A DNA stretch of 64,000 bases from Branchinecta lynchi (GCA_023053575.1 JAKZAP010000015.1:15000142-15064141); one strand, 5' to 3'; shown: positions 1 through 11,890, counted from the first letter of the stretch. Notes: generated by a model from the sequence alone, not told the origin. Made by a program: numbers and translations.

Positions 1-330
1 AAAACTAATGGGTTCGAAGTCCAGTCTCGGGGTTTAAGTAGTATTGTAGCAAAACAAATACTATGTCATTGGCCTCTACGAAGTTTTGTCGACACTGCCA
101 GAAGTATGAAAAGAATACATGACAACAGACAACATATGTTTGCATATCCTTGGCTTAAGCGTTATGAGAATATATTTATTCTGGCTTTATAGTGTCATTG
201 AACGGATCAGCTGATTTAGGCATTATTTTTATTGTATTTTTAACTCTAAATTTTGAGAGAAATAAATGAATGAAAAACAAAACAAAAATTGCTAATTTTC
301 CTAAACCCTTTCTTTTCGTCATCTTTGACA

Positions 331-355
331 GATGGATAGATAGATAGATATATAT
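331..355. repeat. GATA microsatellite
   Basis: A short run of GATA units, slightly imperfect at its left end, passes into a TATA-rich stretch. It is ordinary simple sequence. Confidence 0.8.
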
Positions 356-462
356 TTTGTATTAATCCAACTCGTAGCGCGGACATGGCACTAAATACGT
401 CGACCATTACATTTCATGTGTTAAAATACTTGAATATATACAATTATTACATAAAAGAAAAT

Positions 463-868
463 AAGTCACTTAGAATTCACTTGTTTTTTGTTAATCTTCT
501 CAGTGAAATATGGTACAAAGGAATACGAATACCTGTTTGTGCGACATTTAACTGGCACCAGGAGATTTTGATGCCGCGTTCGTCCTGTCACCGGTGATAG
601 ATCGGGCAGAATATCTCTATGTGTTTCACTGGCAAGGATTGATCGGCCAAAACGTAAAATAATGTTTTCCCGGCGGACATGGAGTGGCCCAAGATTTAAT
701 AGGAGGAGGGAAGCTTCGTAACCCTTGTATTTCAGTCCTAGCATAATGCGGCACGCTCTGATTTGAACTGATTCGATGTCACGTAAGTCACATAAGCCAA
801 TTTCATAGATTCCACGCCGAATCCAAATCTCTCCATTGTCGTGATGGACTGGAGTGGATTGCAGCATT
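463..868 (-). pseudogene. Non-LTR retrotransposon, C-terminal part of the reverse transcriptase ORF (copy 1)
   Basis: The minus strand is open for about 133 codons. It reads like the region after the polymerase core in CR1/Jockey-type ORF2 proteins: an IESVQIRACRIMLG segment, a GYEASLLLLNLGPL segment, a basic RRENIILRFGRSIL helix, and a terminal RTNRYSYSFVPYF segment. This layout (ERVQkRAlriilG, then LgL.tL..RRe.L.lrFa, then a basic tail with a P-Y-F end) is typical of these elements. The polymerase core and endonuclease are absent, so it is a 5'-truncated copy. About 250 bases of AT-rich 3' UTR with an A-rich tail follow on the minus strand towards position 200. The open frame suggests a fairly young copy. 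The clade (CR1, Jockey or relative) is not settled. It is like the copy at 11.3 kb. Confidence 0.75.
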
Positions 869-1819
869 CCCTTTCTTCACTAGGTTACAAACATGGTCAC
901 TGAATTTTCAATCTTCGGTGAAAGTGACACCCAACAAAGTGTGACTCTTAACCATGTTAAATAAGGATCAGGCTCATTGACTTCACTTTTTTATCTGTGA
1001 GTACTTTTACCCTTAAAGTTCAATGGGCACATCAAACAACCCCAATCCCACTCTGTGACAACCTAGTAACAGTGCTTACCCCCTGGATCAGCAGCTTTTT
1101 CAACAGTTCCCTCTCTGTGATATTTCAAAGCGTAATTTTTGGGCCAGTACATGCTCAATTTACTAGCTCGGACAAAGCTAAAAGTGATGTTTCTTCTAAT
1201 ACTTAGTAGATCTTTATTTTATACATAAATCAGCTTGTATAATTCAGATTTGAATACGTTATTTGTTTTTGAATGATTTTTGTAGCTATTTTATTTTTTA
1301 TAAGCTTATTGCATATTCTGGTACATTTTATAAAGCAAGCTTGATTACACCACAACACTATTCCACAAAGACAAACTTTTAATAGGCAATTTAAGTCATG
1401 GAACTTCTGATGAAACACTAGAACAATCAGGTAAACTGCATCTGCGGCCTGACTTTGGTGACATCTCAAATATATCCTTTTATATCAAGCATTGCTGGTT
1501 TTTCTGAATTTCCTGCCACGATATCCCAGCTCCTAAGATTTGGATCGCCGAAATGCCAGAGAGGTAAAGACAAGGGATAACAAGAAAACGGCCGATTTTC
1601 GTAGCGCCTTCTAAAGGAAGTCGAAAATGTTTATTTGTGAAGCATTTAACACAAAGTAAAGCACTAGAAGTGTCCATTGTGCTTTAATATTACTATAACT
1701 TTTCTCGAACAGGTATGTAATTCAAATCATCCTACGAACCACGATCAGTTGTAATACGATACGAAGTTATTTCAACTTCCTGAGAGGTTTAGACGTTGTG
1801 TGCATGTTTGTTCTAGAAA
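869..1819. other. No recognisable gene or repeat
   Basis: AT-rich sequence with only short frames on both strands. None resembles a known protein, and no exon with convincing splice sites was seen. Confidence 0.5.
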
Positions 1820-4340
1820 GCTATGACAGTTAAAAAACCTCCATCTTAGTTGATATCGGAAAAACATCCTCGATGGACATTTTTAGAGATTTTTCATAAC
1901 CCCTCCTCGCCGTCGGCTTGGATAGGTTATTTTCAGTGGCACTTTCTGTGCTAGTTTTAAGTATCAACCTCGATGCCGGAAGTTAACCTTTAACAGCTTA
2001 TCTCGAACAGATATGCAATGCATATCTTCCTTTGTCTTATTTTATGACAATTACTTTTGTGGAGGATGTTACGACATCGTATCATCCTCCAGAGAGGCTG
2101 ATGCCAAGCCGTAACAGCCTCCGCAGAAGTTCATCGAGCACTTTTTCTCAAATACAGAAAAATATAAGCTGACTGTTCTCAAAAATTTAATTAGAAAAAA
2201 ATACTTTCAGTAAAATAAAACAAAAATACTTAAAAAATTATACAAAAAATAAAATAGAAATAGAATAAATGTTGGAAAATGACAGAACATTTTCCTCTCT
2301 TAGACAATCAGTCTGTGCCCTAGGTCATAGCTTGTCATAGTCAGATTACCACTCAAAATACAGCTTGTCAACTGAGACAACATCCTACTATCCCTTGATT
2401 TCCAGAAGCTAGTTATTTAGCACTGAAAAAAAGACAGAACATATTACTCTCATATCCAACCAGCCTTTGCCCTGGGTTGTACTTTGACACAATCAGATTC
2501 CCACTGAAAATACAGTACAAATATAATACAGCTTGTCAACTGAAGCTACATCCTACTAGCCCTTATTGCTTTCCTGAGGCTAGTTATTCAGCATTAATCA
2601 CTGGCTTTGTTCTGGAATTTTCTTGTTTCTCAGAAGCCTTCACGTTTGGTTTGTTATTGATTACTTTTTACTTCCACGACCCCTAGAGCAGTCATTTTAG
2701 TAGATCTGTAGTAGGTTTTGACCGCTAGATGGCATCTGAGTCGCCAAAAATGTAAAAGACTATATTGGTAGAAACTGAAGTGCTTGAGTCGCAACAGTAG
2801 ACTTTTTATTAAGTCTACACTAGGCTTGGATTGCTACTTTACTAAAATAAAATTCCCTACCTCCATTAGCGAAAAAGTACAACAAAAGGAAGAATAAGAC
2901 CTACCTATAAAAATATTCTGTTCGAAAAAGTTATAATAGTTAACATACTTCCATCTCGGTTCATATCGGTATAACAACCTCGACGGCCATTTAAAAATAT
3001 CAACTCCCCTGCGCTCTGCTGATATTTTCCATAACCTGTCTCGCCTACGGCTCGGACAGGTTATTTTCAATGGCCGTCTCGTTGTTATTTTAAATATCAA
3101 CCTCGATGTTTGAAGTTAATTTTTAATCTCGAACGAGTATGTGGCGTATATCTTCCTATGTCCCATAGGTAGTTACATCATGGCAATGAGTTTTGTATAG
3201 AGGTTGATACGATATTTTGTCAGCTTCCACTACTCTAAAGAGGATGATACGGAGCCGTATCAACCTCTGAAGAAGTTCATCGAACACTTTTCCTCAACTA
3301 CTGAAAAGTAGAACCTGACCTCCGTAAAAGATAGACATCACTTTCAGAAAGAACAAAAAACATACTTAAAATACAGGAAAAATTCTAAAACATTAGAGAA
3401 TTTTTTTCAAAACTCAAAGAAAATGTTTCTTTCGTAGCCAACGGCCCTGTGACATATCTTGTTACAATCAGATTCCTAATGAAAATGCAACTTGTCAACT
3501 GAAACAACATTACTTCCAGCTTATTTCCTCTGCTCTCCAGAAGGCAGCTTTTGAGCAATTACCACAGTATTTGTTCTTGATTTTGCTCTGATTGAACAAT
3601 ACATTAATACAGAAATTCAGTATTGCCACTTTTTCTGATCGAACCTGCGTTACTTTTGGCTGGAAAAAACGATGACATTGTGGCACCTACGAAACTTGGT
3701 CCTTTTCACAAACTATCAACAAGAAATCTCGCTTTATCATCTTAATAATTATACGCCTCAACTTTTAAGCTTCATTTTGCATTGACTGGTAAGGAACCGG
3801 TCGCCGAGTTCTTGATTGGTTTGTCGAAGAAACGAAATGTATAAGAAATCACAGAATTCTGCAATTAAGCTTAATTATTTCTTTCTCTTTAAGAGCCCGC
3901 CGCTAGATGGCATCTGCTTCATACAAATGAAATATAGTGTTGGATACGTGTAGTATTTTTATAAACTGAAATGCACGGGTCACAGCAGTAGTCATTTTCC
4001 TATTTCTATAGTAAGCTAGAGTTCCATTTCCCAAACGAAAATTCCCTAGAAAAGTAGCAAATAAATAAGTACCACCAAGCCAAGAAGATTGAGTAGGCTA
4101 CTAGTCAATTCCTTTTTAAAAATTTCTTTCGGAAAAGTTATAATTGGTACCATACCTCCATCTCGGTTCATATCAGAATAACAACCTTGACGGCCATACA
4201 AAATATCAACCTCGCCTTCGGCTCGGTAGATATGTTTCATAACCTACCTCGCCTTCGGCTCGGATAGCTTATTTTCAATGACCGTATCGGTGTTATTTTC
4301 CACTATCAACCTCGATGTTTACCTGTAATAACAGATATAT
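1820..4340. repeat. Diverged tandem array, unit about 1.15 kb, about 2.2 copies
   Basis: Three blocks share the same order of landmarks. 'atcaacctcgatg' occurs near 1963, 3096 and 4303. 'gaagttcatcga' occurs near 2124 and 3262. 'ccgctagatggcatctg' occurs near 2723 and 3899. The spacing is about 1.13-1.18 kb. Within the first unit, 2275-2420 and 2440-2600 are a further diverged duplication, sharing 'cagcttgtcaactga'. Imperfect 'cctcgccttcggctcgga' palindromes recur. The units differ at many positions, so the duplication is old. No coding content was recognised. Confidence 0.7.
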
Positions 4341-4399
4341 TCTCATAAGATTTAACACGATGCGCAAACATGTAAAGATTGATTGATTAAGTGAAGATC

Positions 4400-4830
4400 G
4401 TTGACAGTAAAAGTAGGTAAACAGAGAGTACGGAGTACAAAAAAATAAAATAAAGCAGAAATCGAAAATACCAGTCTCTAAAAGCAACGTGAACTAATTA
4501 GCCGATCAATGTGGAAAAACGCCACAGAGCGTCGTAAACACATCAGATAGTTTTTTTTACACAGCTTACCGATTGAAGTGCGGTGCGATAGGGCGCTTCA
4601 GTGAGACCAAAATGAGCAACGACTCGTCTTTTCCGTTGCCATGTAGGGATGTGGAGGAGAAATTTGCGATATTTGAAATATGGTACATGACGAGTCTGGA
4701 GATCTTTGTTTGAGTTTGATTTGGCGCACGGACTGCGACTCTGACCGACCAATCAACAACGTTTGTTGTCGTGACGTTTCTGGCTCTTCGCTGGGCACAT
4801 GCCGATTCTTCATCGGCAAGAAGAGTTAGT
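4400..4830 (-). pseudogene. Non-LTR retrotransposon, reverse transcriptase C-terminal fragment (copy 2)
   Basis: The minus strand at 4543-4752 encodes YFKYRKFLLHIPTWQRKRR followed by VVAHFGLTEAPYR. This matches the C-terminal region of non-LTR ORF2 proteins, in which a YFKYxKFLLxxP motif is followed by a basic W-Y/Q-R-N-R segment and a FG(I/L) motif. The LINE at 53.9 kb has the related CYFKYAKHLLHL segment, so the two are of the same broad type. The upstream part (4753-4830) continues in a different frame, so there is at least one frameshift, and nothing of the polymerase core remains. It is a decayed 5'-truncated insertion. Confidence 0.6.
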
Positions 4831-4922
4831 CGTCAAGACTATTCTTGAAAGCATTGACTTAATCTCTCATACAACTTAGCTGGAAGTCCGTTCCAACGGC
4901 CGATCACTCTGTTTTGTCAATA

Positions 4923-5640
4923 GTTGCGTTTTTGCAGATAACACGATCCAAAGGTCGGTTTTGTAGTTACCTTGGTATCTGATACCACGGGCAGACGTCG
5001 TTTTGTGGTTTCTGAGTATCTGGCCAGTTACTTTGGTATCTGATTTTCAGGTTCTACGGTCCCGACCGTAGTAACTGATAGTTGCATCTACGATAGTTGT
5101 CTCATTTCATCATCACCGCTAGAAGAGTCCACGGTCAGACGTCATTTTGTGGCTACTGAGTACCTGGCCAGTTACTGCGGTATCTGATATTCAGGTTCCA
5201 CGGTCCCGACCGTAGTAACTGATCGTTACATCTGCGATAGTTGTCTCATTTCATCCCTACCATTACAAGAGTCCACGGTCAGACTTCATTTTGTGGCTAT
5301 TGAGTATCTGGCCAGTTACTGTGGTATATGATGTTCAGATTCTACGGTCCTGACCGTAGTAACTGATCATTGCATCTGAGATAGTTGTCTCATTCCATCA
5401 TCACCATTACAAGAGTCCAGGGTTTTGTCAAATCTGGTGGGAAAGAAGTTTGGGCAGTAGTTACACGAGTAGATACTAGTTTTTCGTTTGCTGTGACTTC
5501 TATTCAACAGTTGTCGTAGTTGCAAAGCAACCGTAGAATCAGTAGCACCGGCAACTGCATAAATAACAAAATCCAGATCCAGTTACCGTTGAATCAGATA
5601 CCATGGTATCTACAACAACTGATGTCGTTTGAGAATCTAC
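4923..5640. mobile_element. GTTGCG-end MITE family A, copy with three internal 144-bp repeats
   Basis: The left end is TA followed by GTTGCGTTTTTGCAGATA, the same end as the copies at 17.7 and 33.7 kb. Inside are three head-to-tail units of about 141-145 bp starting near 4985, 5129 and 5273. Each carries 'ccgaccgtagtaactgat' and 'gatagttgtctcatt', and a partial fourth starts near 5413. The right end is eroded: 'ataccatggtatct' is present near 5600, but no intact cgcaac terminus was found. The element stops just upstream of the DDRGK1 exon at 5760. Confidence 0.65.
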
Positions 5641-5759
5641 AGCCACTCAGCCTGAGGTTGTTGTTGAAGCTGAGAATTGTGTCAGCAGACACGTTTGAGT
5701 AGAAGTGAAGTGGGCCTGCTTCAAAACATTGGACTGTACCGTACTTTTTGCTATTTCAG

Positions 5760-5865
5760 AATGTTAAAGTTGTGCCCTTGGATGACCTGGCTGCCCATTT
5801 CAAGCTGAAAACTGTGGATGCGATTAATCGGGTTGAACACCTTGTTTCTGAAGGAAGTATAACAG
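5760..5865 (+). CDS. DDRGK1: DDRGK domain-containing protein 1 (UFBP1), penultimate exon
   Basis: The exon is bounded by a polypyrimidine-rich acceptor (tactttttgctatttcag) and a consensus donor (aacag|gtaag). It encodes 35 residues, beginning NVKVVPLDDLAAHFKLKT and ending VEHLVSEGSITG with a split glycine codon. This is the winged-helix/PCI-like region of DDRGK1, where vertebrates have SKVVLLEDLA and INRIQDLL.EGTITG. DDRGK1 is an ER-membrane protein that binds the UFM1 E3 ligase UFL1 and supports UFMylation of ribosomes and other targets at the ER. The exon starts in phase 0 and ends in phase 1, and joins the exon at 38464 without a frame break. Previous exons (transmembrane anchor and charged coiled coil) are not visible in 1-5759 and are inferred to lie upstream of the window. 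Confidence 0.93.
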
Positions 5866-7039
5866 GTAAGACCAAAGCAAAGTTGACTTGCCTGTTATGG
5901 GCCACTCCTGCTTATTCGTCTGAATTAAAGCACCCATGACATAATTTTTGTATAGAGCTGAAATATACTTGACCTTTAGGCAATCTCCACAGGAAAGCCG
6001 CTAGTTGACAAAAAAAAAAATATAAGGCGCCCTGTGCTCCTTTTGTTAAGGTGGGTCATAAATACAATGGATTGAATTTAATGTAAAAAGATAGATACGA
6101 TTTATTTCCGTAAAAGCTCAAAGGGCCTTGGGAACAAAAAAAAAACCTAACCTCAATAAATATTACTCAAAGATTTGTATCTGTGACTCATGGCCACCTT
6201 AAAGAATTTTCCCAGTTTCTTACATTTCTAAAACCTCTACTTTCGTCAGAGGGTTAGAGCGTATGTCTGAAAATTGGGGCTCTCCTGTGGCGGATTATTC
6301 AAAATTGTTCGGTCTAGGAAAATATTCCTGAGACTACTTAGGTTGTACGAGAAGCACCTTACCGAAAGGAGTCCGATTCTTTTTCCTGGTTAAAAAGTTT
6401 GCTCGGGAAGTTAGTGATATAGCTACTGCTCTTTGACTGTCAACCAAAAGAGGACTCTTGCCCTTTAATCAGAACAGGGCTCCTCTCTTAAAGGACACGT
6501 GGTACTTATGATATTAATTCATTCTACTTCAGAAGTATTTCCATCCATTCTCGTTTCCAAGATTATTCTCTTCATAAGTGTATCCTATCTCCTCTATTAT
6601 CAATACACTGATTATGAAGCTTGCCACGTTTGTTCTCTTTACGTGACGTGTCAGCGCCCGATTATTTTCGAAGAGCTTTTTCATCCGGAGTCCCGTTACA
6701 TATTTGGCCAAGATTAATATCGAAGGCAACTGACTTGGAAATAGGCTACAAACAGCCGAAGCCGTGTGTAATTTTCTGAAAGCATACCTGGCTGTACATC
6801 TGAGCAGAAACACTATGTAATGCGAGAAACCAGAAGAACAGGGGGTCCCGCCCTTCCTCGTTTTCGAGGCGACAAAGTAGAGTCAAAATTACGAATTGAT
6901 GGTCACTTACTTTGCACTTATTTTCTTTTCTTTTTAAATGTCCGGAACCGAAGGATGGGTTGTAGTGTAATGTTCTCGAACATTCAGACGGTGCGCTTCT
7001 ACTTTATGGAAATTCTGACATTGTTGTAAGCCCCTGTAT
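5866..7039. other. DDRGK1: Intronic sequence, nothing recognised
   Basis: AT-rich intron start with two short A-runs near 6010 and 6139. Only short frames without recognisable motifs. Confidence 0.5.
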
Positions 7040-7830
7040 CGTCAATTATCTGGCGTTTTCACGTTTGCAGTGAAATACCCTTTCGTTGGTGTCCAGCATC
7101 CCATTTCATGCAAGCTGTAAACATAAAGCCTTAAGCTTTAACTCACAGAACACGCAGAAAACATTCAAAATATCCTATGTGCTTCTTCGAGTTAAATGTT
7201 ATAATGGTGAAAGATATCATCGTCATAACACTGAAAGGGGTTGAACATAAACAATTTCGGATCTGCCAGAACATTCAACAATTAGGACGTTCATCTATGA
7301 CTTGAGACATTGAAATTCAGCACATAGATGCCCATCTTTGTGTGAAATTTTATGACGGTGAAACATAACTCTTAAAGCACCTGTCATACTTATTAAGGCC
7401 AATGCAACCTACGTCCGTAACAGCATTCAGTAGTTTAAACCCGGGACTAAAATTTCACATGTTACATTCTTGCCGAGATTCGCTAGTTTCCATGCGCATT
7501 ATGCTCACCGACGAATGTTCGCCCATCATGCTGTCGATGCGTAAACCCAGTTTTTTAATTTTGCTACTAGTCAATGGGTCTGGGAAAAGGCTTAAAATAT
7601 TCAGATAGTTTTGAATATTGGAACATACACAGTAAATATTTGTGTGCTTTAAGAGGGTCGAACATAAATATTATCGGGATCCGCCAGGATATTCAAGACA
7701 AGGGTGCTCATTCATATGTAAAACATTATTGGAGTTGTCCTAAGCACTTCGATCTTCAAATATCCGGCGGTCATGTTTGCAGTGATTCATCTCTCTCGCG
7801 AGTGTCCAGCATCCCAAATGTTACATAGTG
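7040..7830. repeat. Diverged tandem duplication, unit about 550 bp
   Basis: The block near 7060-7310 ('gtgtccagcatccca', then 'gttgaacataaac', then 'cagaacattcaa') recurs near 7660-7820 in related form ('gtcgaacataaat', 'caggatattcaag', 'gtgtccagcatccca'). The order is partly shifted, as expected for a tandem repeat. Divergence is high. Confidence 0.45.
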
Positions 7831-8604
7831 TAAACAAAAAACTGTAGTTCCCTTCGGTAATAGGTTCTTGACAGTGATAGATCCAGGCCTTCGAGTAAGG
7901 TGGGGCTTTTCAGGCGTGACCTGGAACTCTTTTGTTGTCTTCGGTCCGGTTATTTCTAGTTGTGATTCTTGTGGTGTGTCCCAGACCGTAGAGAGTGGAC
8001 AGGTTTGAGGAAAACTGTCGTAGTTTGAAATTATAGTTTTGGTTTAGATTGAAGTTGAAATGTTTTTAGGGTCCCAGATGTCAGGGATGGGATACTATTA
8101 GGTGTTTATCGCTGTGTTTGAGTTTGGTATTTCCAAAAAGCAGGAAGACGCTGTTTCCACGCTATTTCCGATAGACTTTTTTGTATCTGTCTAACACCTA
8201 CTACAACAGCCGACCGCTAGCTAGCACTTGCCCAATACATTACTAATTTGACAGATGGCTCTTACATAGAGTTACTTTATCGAAAGCTGAGTTTCTGCTT
8301 ATAATAAGAGAAGTGTGTGTTGTTTGGACTTGAATTAAATTCTCGGCCTTTGTGTTTTCCCGTCATAATATTTAACACAATGAATTTAAAGGGGGATTCT
8401 GAAGCCGATACTCACGGCGTCGTAAATTGAAAAAAAGAGGTTATATTTGGTCAAGCTCTTGGATGGCCCAGCCTGTATTTCGGAGTGTGTGTTGCAGTGG
8501 ACCCAGACCCTCGTAGGCTATTACGCTGTCTTTTATAATGTGAAATTGAGTTTTTCTGCTTTCCTTTTTTCGTCACTATTCCCGTTTTCAGTTCAAGGGG
8601 GCAA
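7831..8604. other. Intronic sequence, nothing recognised
   Basis: No open frame of note and no repeat that I could match elsewhere in the window. Confidence 0.5.
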
Positions 8605-8909
8605 CCCGATGAACAATTTGTAGCCTGCATAGTAGTATGGTAGTAGTACGAAAACGTTGCATGTAATACTATGTAATAGCAAATAATACTATCATTTAAT
8701 GTGCCTCAGACTGGTCCAATCTTATGTAGTAGTATCCAGTAGCATCCTGTCTTGCCATAGTAGCATCCGGTCTTGCTAATAGTAGCATATAGTAGTATGC
8801 AGTAACACGGTAGCCTCGAAGGAGAAGCATGTAGTAGCATCGTTAGTGCTGCATGCTACTTTTTCGTACTACTTCATAGTACTATTTTGAGATAAATATT
8901 TTCATCGGG
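8605..8909. mobile_element. CCCGATGA-end MITE, copy 1
   Basis: The ends are cccgatgaacaatttgtagc and its approximate inverse, ending ttttcatcggg. The inside is full of 'gtagtag' and 'agtagcat' units, which resemble a mosaic of short repeats. Related copies lie at 9465-9889, 51250-51546 (opposite orientation) and 45450-45531 (end only). No coding capacity, so it depends on a transposase elsewhere. Confidence 0.8.
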
Positions 8910-9464
8910 AAGCTGAACATTCGTTCAGTAGTTAGGACCTATATATACAATTTGTAGTCAGTATTAATGAATTAATGTAAACTAAAAGTAATCGTCTAAT
9001 GCATTTAATAAAGAAGTTAACCTCAGGTACATAGTGACTGACCAGTTTAGTCAATAACGATACGAAAACTTAATTACAAAAATCTAATATAAGTATAAAT
9101 GATAATTAGATAGCTGTAGCTGTTCTTGCTTACTAGCATTGGCACAAACAAAGGAGGGAACAAAGTTTTTTTAGATAACGGCTTCGAGACACCTGGATAG
9201 GCTGTATGTGAGGTACACCTTCTGCTACTGCCCTTGCGGGTCTTCCACGGCTGTGACTTGAAATCAGGGGGCTGTACGGATCGATGGGATGTTCTGCTCA
9301 CCGTCCCTGTACCAAAAGCTAGTGACAGTTTTTGTCGACGGTGGGCAAGAGTATCTAGGCTAGACCTGGATTCGGCAAAGTATGTGACTTTTGACGATTT
9401 TCAAATTATCAGTAATGCCCGAGACTGAACTCTCTTAATCGTGTTCGACTGAAAGCTATTCTAA

Positions 9465-9889
9465 CCGGATGACAAATTTTTAGCCTGCGTAGTTGTATGA
9501 TAGTTGTACGCAAATGTTGCATGTATTGATATGTAATAGTAACAATACTATAAGTAATAAGTAAGTAATTTATTTTACGACCCGCCATTTCGGAAAGGTG
9601 GAGTAAATGAAGAAAGTAAACAAAACACATACAAACACAGAAAAAGACACTTAATTTTTAATCTTCGGTCAGGAAACAGTGGACGACGTCGTGTATGTAC
9701 TATCATTTAGTGTGCCTCAGACTGGGCAAATCTTAAGCAGTAGTACCCAGTAGCATCGAGTCCTGTTAATAGTAACATGCAGTAACACGGTAACCTCGAA
9801 GTAGAAGCATGTAGTAGCATCAGTTCGTACTGCATGCTACTTTTCCCTACAACTTCATACTACTATTTTGAGATAAACTTTTCATTGCG
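9465..9889. mobile_element. CCCGATGA-end MITE, copy 2, interrupted
   Basis: Collinear with copy 1 (cggatgacaaatttttagcc on the left, agataaacttttcattgcg on the right). Its ends are more eroded, and 146 bases at 9552-9697 are foreign. Removing the foreign piece restores the alignment at 'ataatactatcattta'. Confidence 0.75.
9552..9697 (-). mobile_element. 5'-truncated LINE 3' tail inserted in a MITE
   Basis: Read on the minus strand, this is the 3' end of the LINE also seen at 54.07-54.22 kb. It carries 'cactgtttcctgaccgaaga', 'ttttctgtgttt', an aaatggcgggt segment and the tail aataaattacttactta. It is flanked by TACTAT at 9546-9551 and 9698-9703, which fits a 6-bp target-site duplication. It is therefore a very short 5'-truncated retrotransposition event. 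Confidence 0.8.
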
Positions 9890-10487
9890 AAGCAAGACCG
9901 TATAAAAGAAGTGTAAACTCGCAAAAGGTGATCTGAAGGTATTCCATGTCGAGACGCAGCATCTTCAGAGAGCTAGTACCTACATTGACTCTTCAAAGCA
10001 TCAGTTCCTATCCAGTTTGTAACAAAATTATAACAATAATTGAATCATTGTTACAAAAAGGCTTCCGCCTCTATAAGAACATATTCGGGTCAAATTGCAG
10101 GTCAGGTTCGTTGATGGGTCCGGGAGCAGACCGTCGACTGCATTGAAGAACTGAACCCTTCGCGTCCTTTTATCAAGCCCTTTATCCCATTCTGGAAGAC
10201 TTCGCAGTATTTCATTATTTTGTAAAAGACTTCGTGTCATTCCAGAGCTTGGAGCTCCTTTGATAAGCCCAATTCAGACTTTTTTTGTTAAGCTTATATC
10301 GCTGGTTATTGGCCGCATTAGTTAATTGCTGCTTTCAGTTCGTTCTCTTTCGGACCTTTCTGACCTAAGCCAGTCTATAAAAAGGGAGGTCCAGACGGAT
10401 ATTTAGTGATGTCTTTCAAGGCAAATAGGATTGGATCAGGAGTGCTCCTCGGGGTTTGAGATATTACGTCTACTACCACTGAGAGGA
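9890..10487. other. Intronic sequence; TATA-like box near 10376
   Basis: Nothing recognised except ctataaaaaggg near 10376-10387, a good TATA-box match about 110 bases before the open frame at 10488. A promoter function is conjecture; the string could be chance or part of a retroelement promoter. Confidence 0.3.
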
Positions 10488-10754
10488 ATGATCGGGATGC
10501 ATCTAAGGAATGAATTTATATCTTCATTCCTTAGTACTGGAATGCTCCCAGCGTGTCACAGATACATATTCACAAACCTGGACCTGAAGACATGTGATGT
10601 GGTGATCTACGATGATTCTGATCACTTTTTAATCTTTTCAGAGGTTACACTGGCTAAGAAAAAATTAGAACATCCTGAACGTAAAAATAGAAAGTTTGAT
10701 GCAGAAGCAATTGCTGATGTAGCGTTTACACGGACAAGAAATCCCGTCGAGTAG
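10488..10754 (+). pseudogene. Possible end of a non-LTR endonuclease domain
   Basis: The frame from the ATG at 10488 encodes TCDVVIYDDSDHFLIFSEV followed by a lysine-rich LAKKKLEHPERKNRKFD stretch. Many retrotransposon apurinic endonucleases end with an SDH box (S-D-H-x-h-h-h) followed by a basic linker leading to the reverse transcriptase, and this agrees with that pattern. The upstream catalytic motifs were not found and no reverse transcriptase follows, so it is at best a fragment. An unrelated chance frame remains possible. Confidence 0.35.
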
Positions 10755-10915
10755 AAAGGAATTCTGGTCGACTCGAAAGGATTCCGTTCGTGAAGACGAG
10801 TAGAAAAAAAGTCTAGCGGGACGGGAATCCTTTCATGATGAAAGGAATTCCGGTCCACTGAAAGGAATCATGACGGCGGCGCTGGTAAAAAGTACAAAAA
10901 AAAGGCTAGCTAGTT

Positions 10916-10966
10916 TTTGAGAGCAGCAATCATCAGTACTGATGTCATAAATGCTCTCAAAACATT
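10916..10966. repeat. Short hairpin
   Basis: tttttgagagca pairs with tgctctcaaaa about 30 bases later, with an inner atcagtactgat palindrome. It could be the centre of an eroded MITE or a fortuitous stem-loop. Confidence 0.4.
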
Positions 10967-11341
10967 TTTTTAATGGATAGTGAATTTATTTATGTCAGAT
11001 TTTCTGGTTTGAAAATTAATTTTCTTCCCTCTGCGTGTAAACATAATCTTGTCACCAAGATCGGATTCTGTTCAAGTTTTCCTGTACTTGTAAACGCTGC
11101 ATGAACTGGAAATATTTTGGGCTTGTTTTGGAGCAAAAAGGTCGATGTTAAAATCTCCCATAAATCCCATAAAAAACCGTCTAGAATATTCTAGCTCGCA
11201 GAGCAGTGCAGAATCTAGAAACATTTTACAATATCTACATATACCACCTACTCTTTCAAGGAATATTGCCGTTCAGTTTAGTTCTTTTTACTAAGCGTGA
11301 AAAAAATAAATAAAATCTAAATAACCCCTAGGCTACATAGA

Positions 11342-11890
11342 TCCGTGGCCCGTTACATAGTGGTCACTTTGTGGCACTTTGGAATTACTCGTGAACAGTC
11401 TGATTCGCTTGACAGGATACAGTTTAAAGCCCTCCTTGTAGTTTCCAAGTCCCCTAAAGTACCGTATATAGACCTCCTTAATACTTACAATTTAGAAACC
11501 CTGTTGAAGCGCCGTGAAAAACTTTCGTTAGTGTTCGGGAAAAATCTTGAATACACCAGCACTACGTGATATCCTCCCCCCAGATTTTTCAGCGGCAAAA
11601 GTAAGGCCTTAGAGAGTGGTAGCCCAACCAGTACCCAAATTGCAGCCAATTAAACATACAACGACTCGTTACCTAAGAAGATTTGTTCCCGGTTTCGTCA
11701 ACTTTTTTACCTCGCATCATTGATTGTATATAGATTTGAATTTTTTGTGTTGTGTTTGACAAGTCTTTGTTATACCCAAACTACTGTAGAGTTATCTTCT
11801 GTATATAATTTGTGTTAATATGGACGAGAACCACCAAATCGGCTTGACCGTTGTATCAGTTTTGAAAATAAAATTGAAAAAAAACAAAAC
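11342..11890 (+). pseudogene. Non-LTR retrotransposon, reverse transcriptase C-terminus and 3' UTR (copy 3)
   Basis: The + strand encodes LWHFGITREQSDSLDRIQ, then LETLLKRREKLSLVFGKNLE, a strong match to the post-polymerase region of CR1/Jockey-type ORF2. There the usual pattern is W.pgLt..qs..lErvQkrAl followed by L.tL..RRe.L.l.Fak. After the stop at 11567 a shifted frame still reads TTTRYLRRFVPGFV, the usual basic C-terminus. At least one frameshift therefore separates the two parts. The 3' UTR ends near 11880 in aataaaattgaaaaaaaac, an A-rich tail. The copy begins abruptly near 11342, as expected for 5' truncation during target-primed reverse transcription. Confidence 0.75.

Noticed and set aside
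4985..5413. CRISPR-like array
   Set aside because: Whole 144-bp units repeat without unique spacers, and they lie inside a MITE of a eukaryotic genome.
1..5759. Further upstream DDRGK1 exons
   Set aside because: I looked for a charged coiled-coil exon rich in E and K codons ending in a donor, and saw none on the + strand. A protein-to-genome alignment would settle it.
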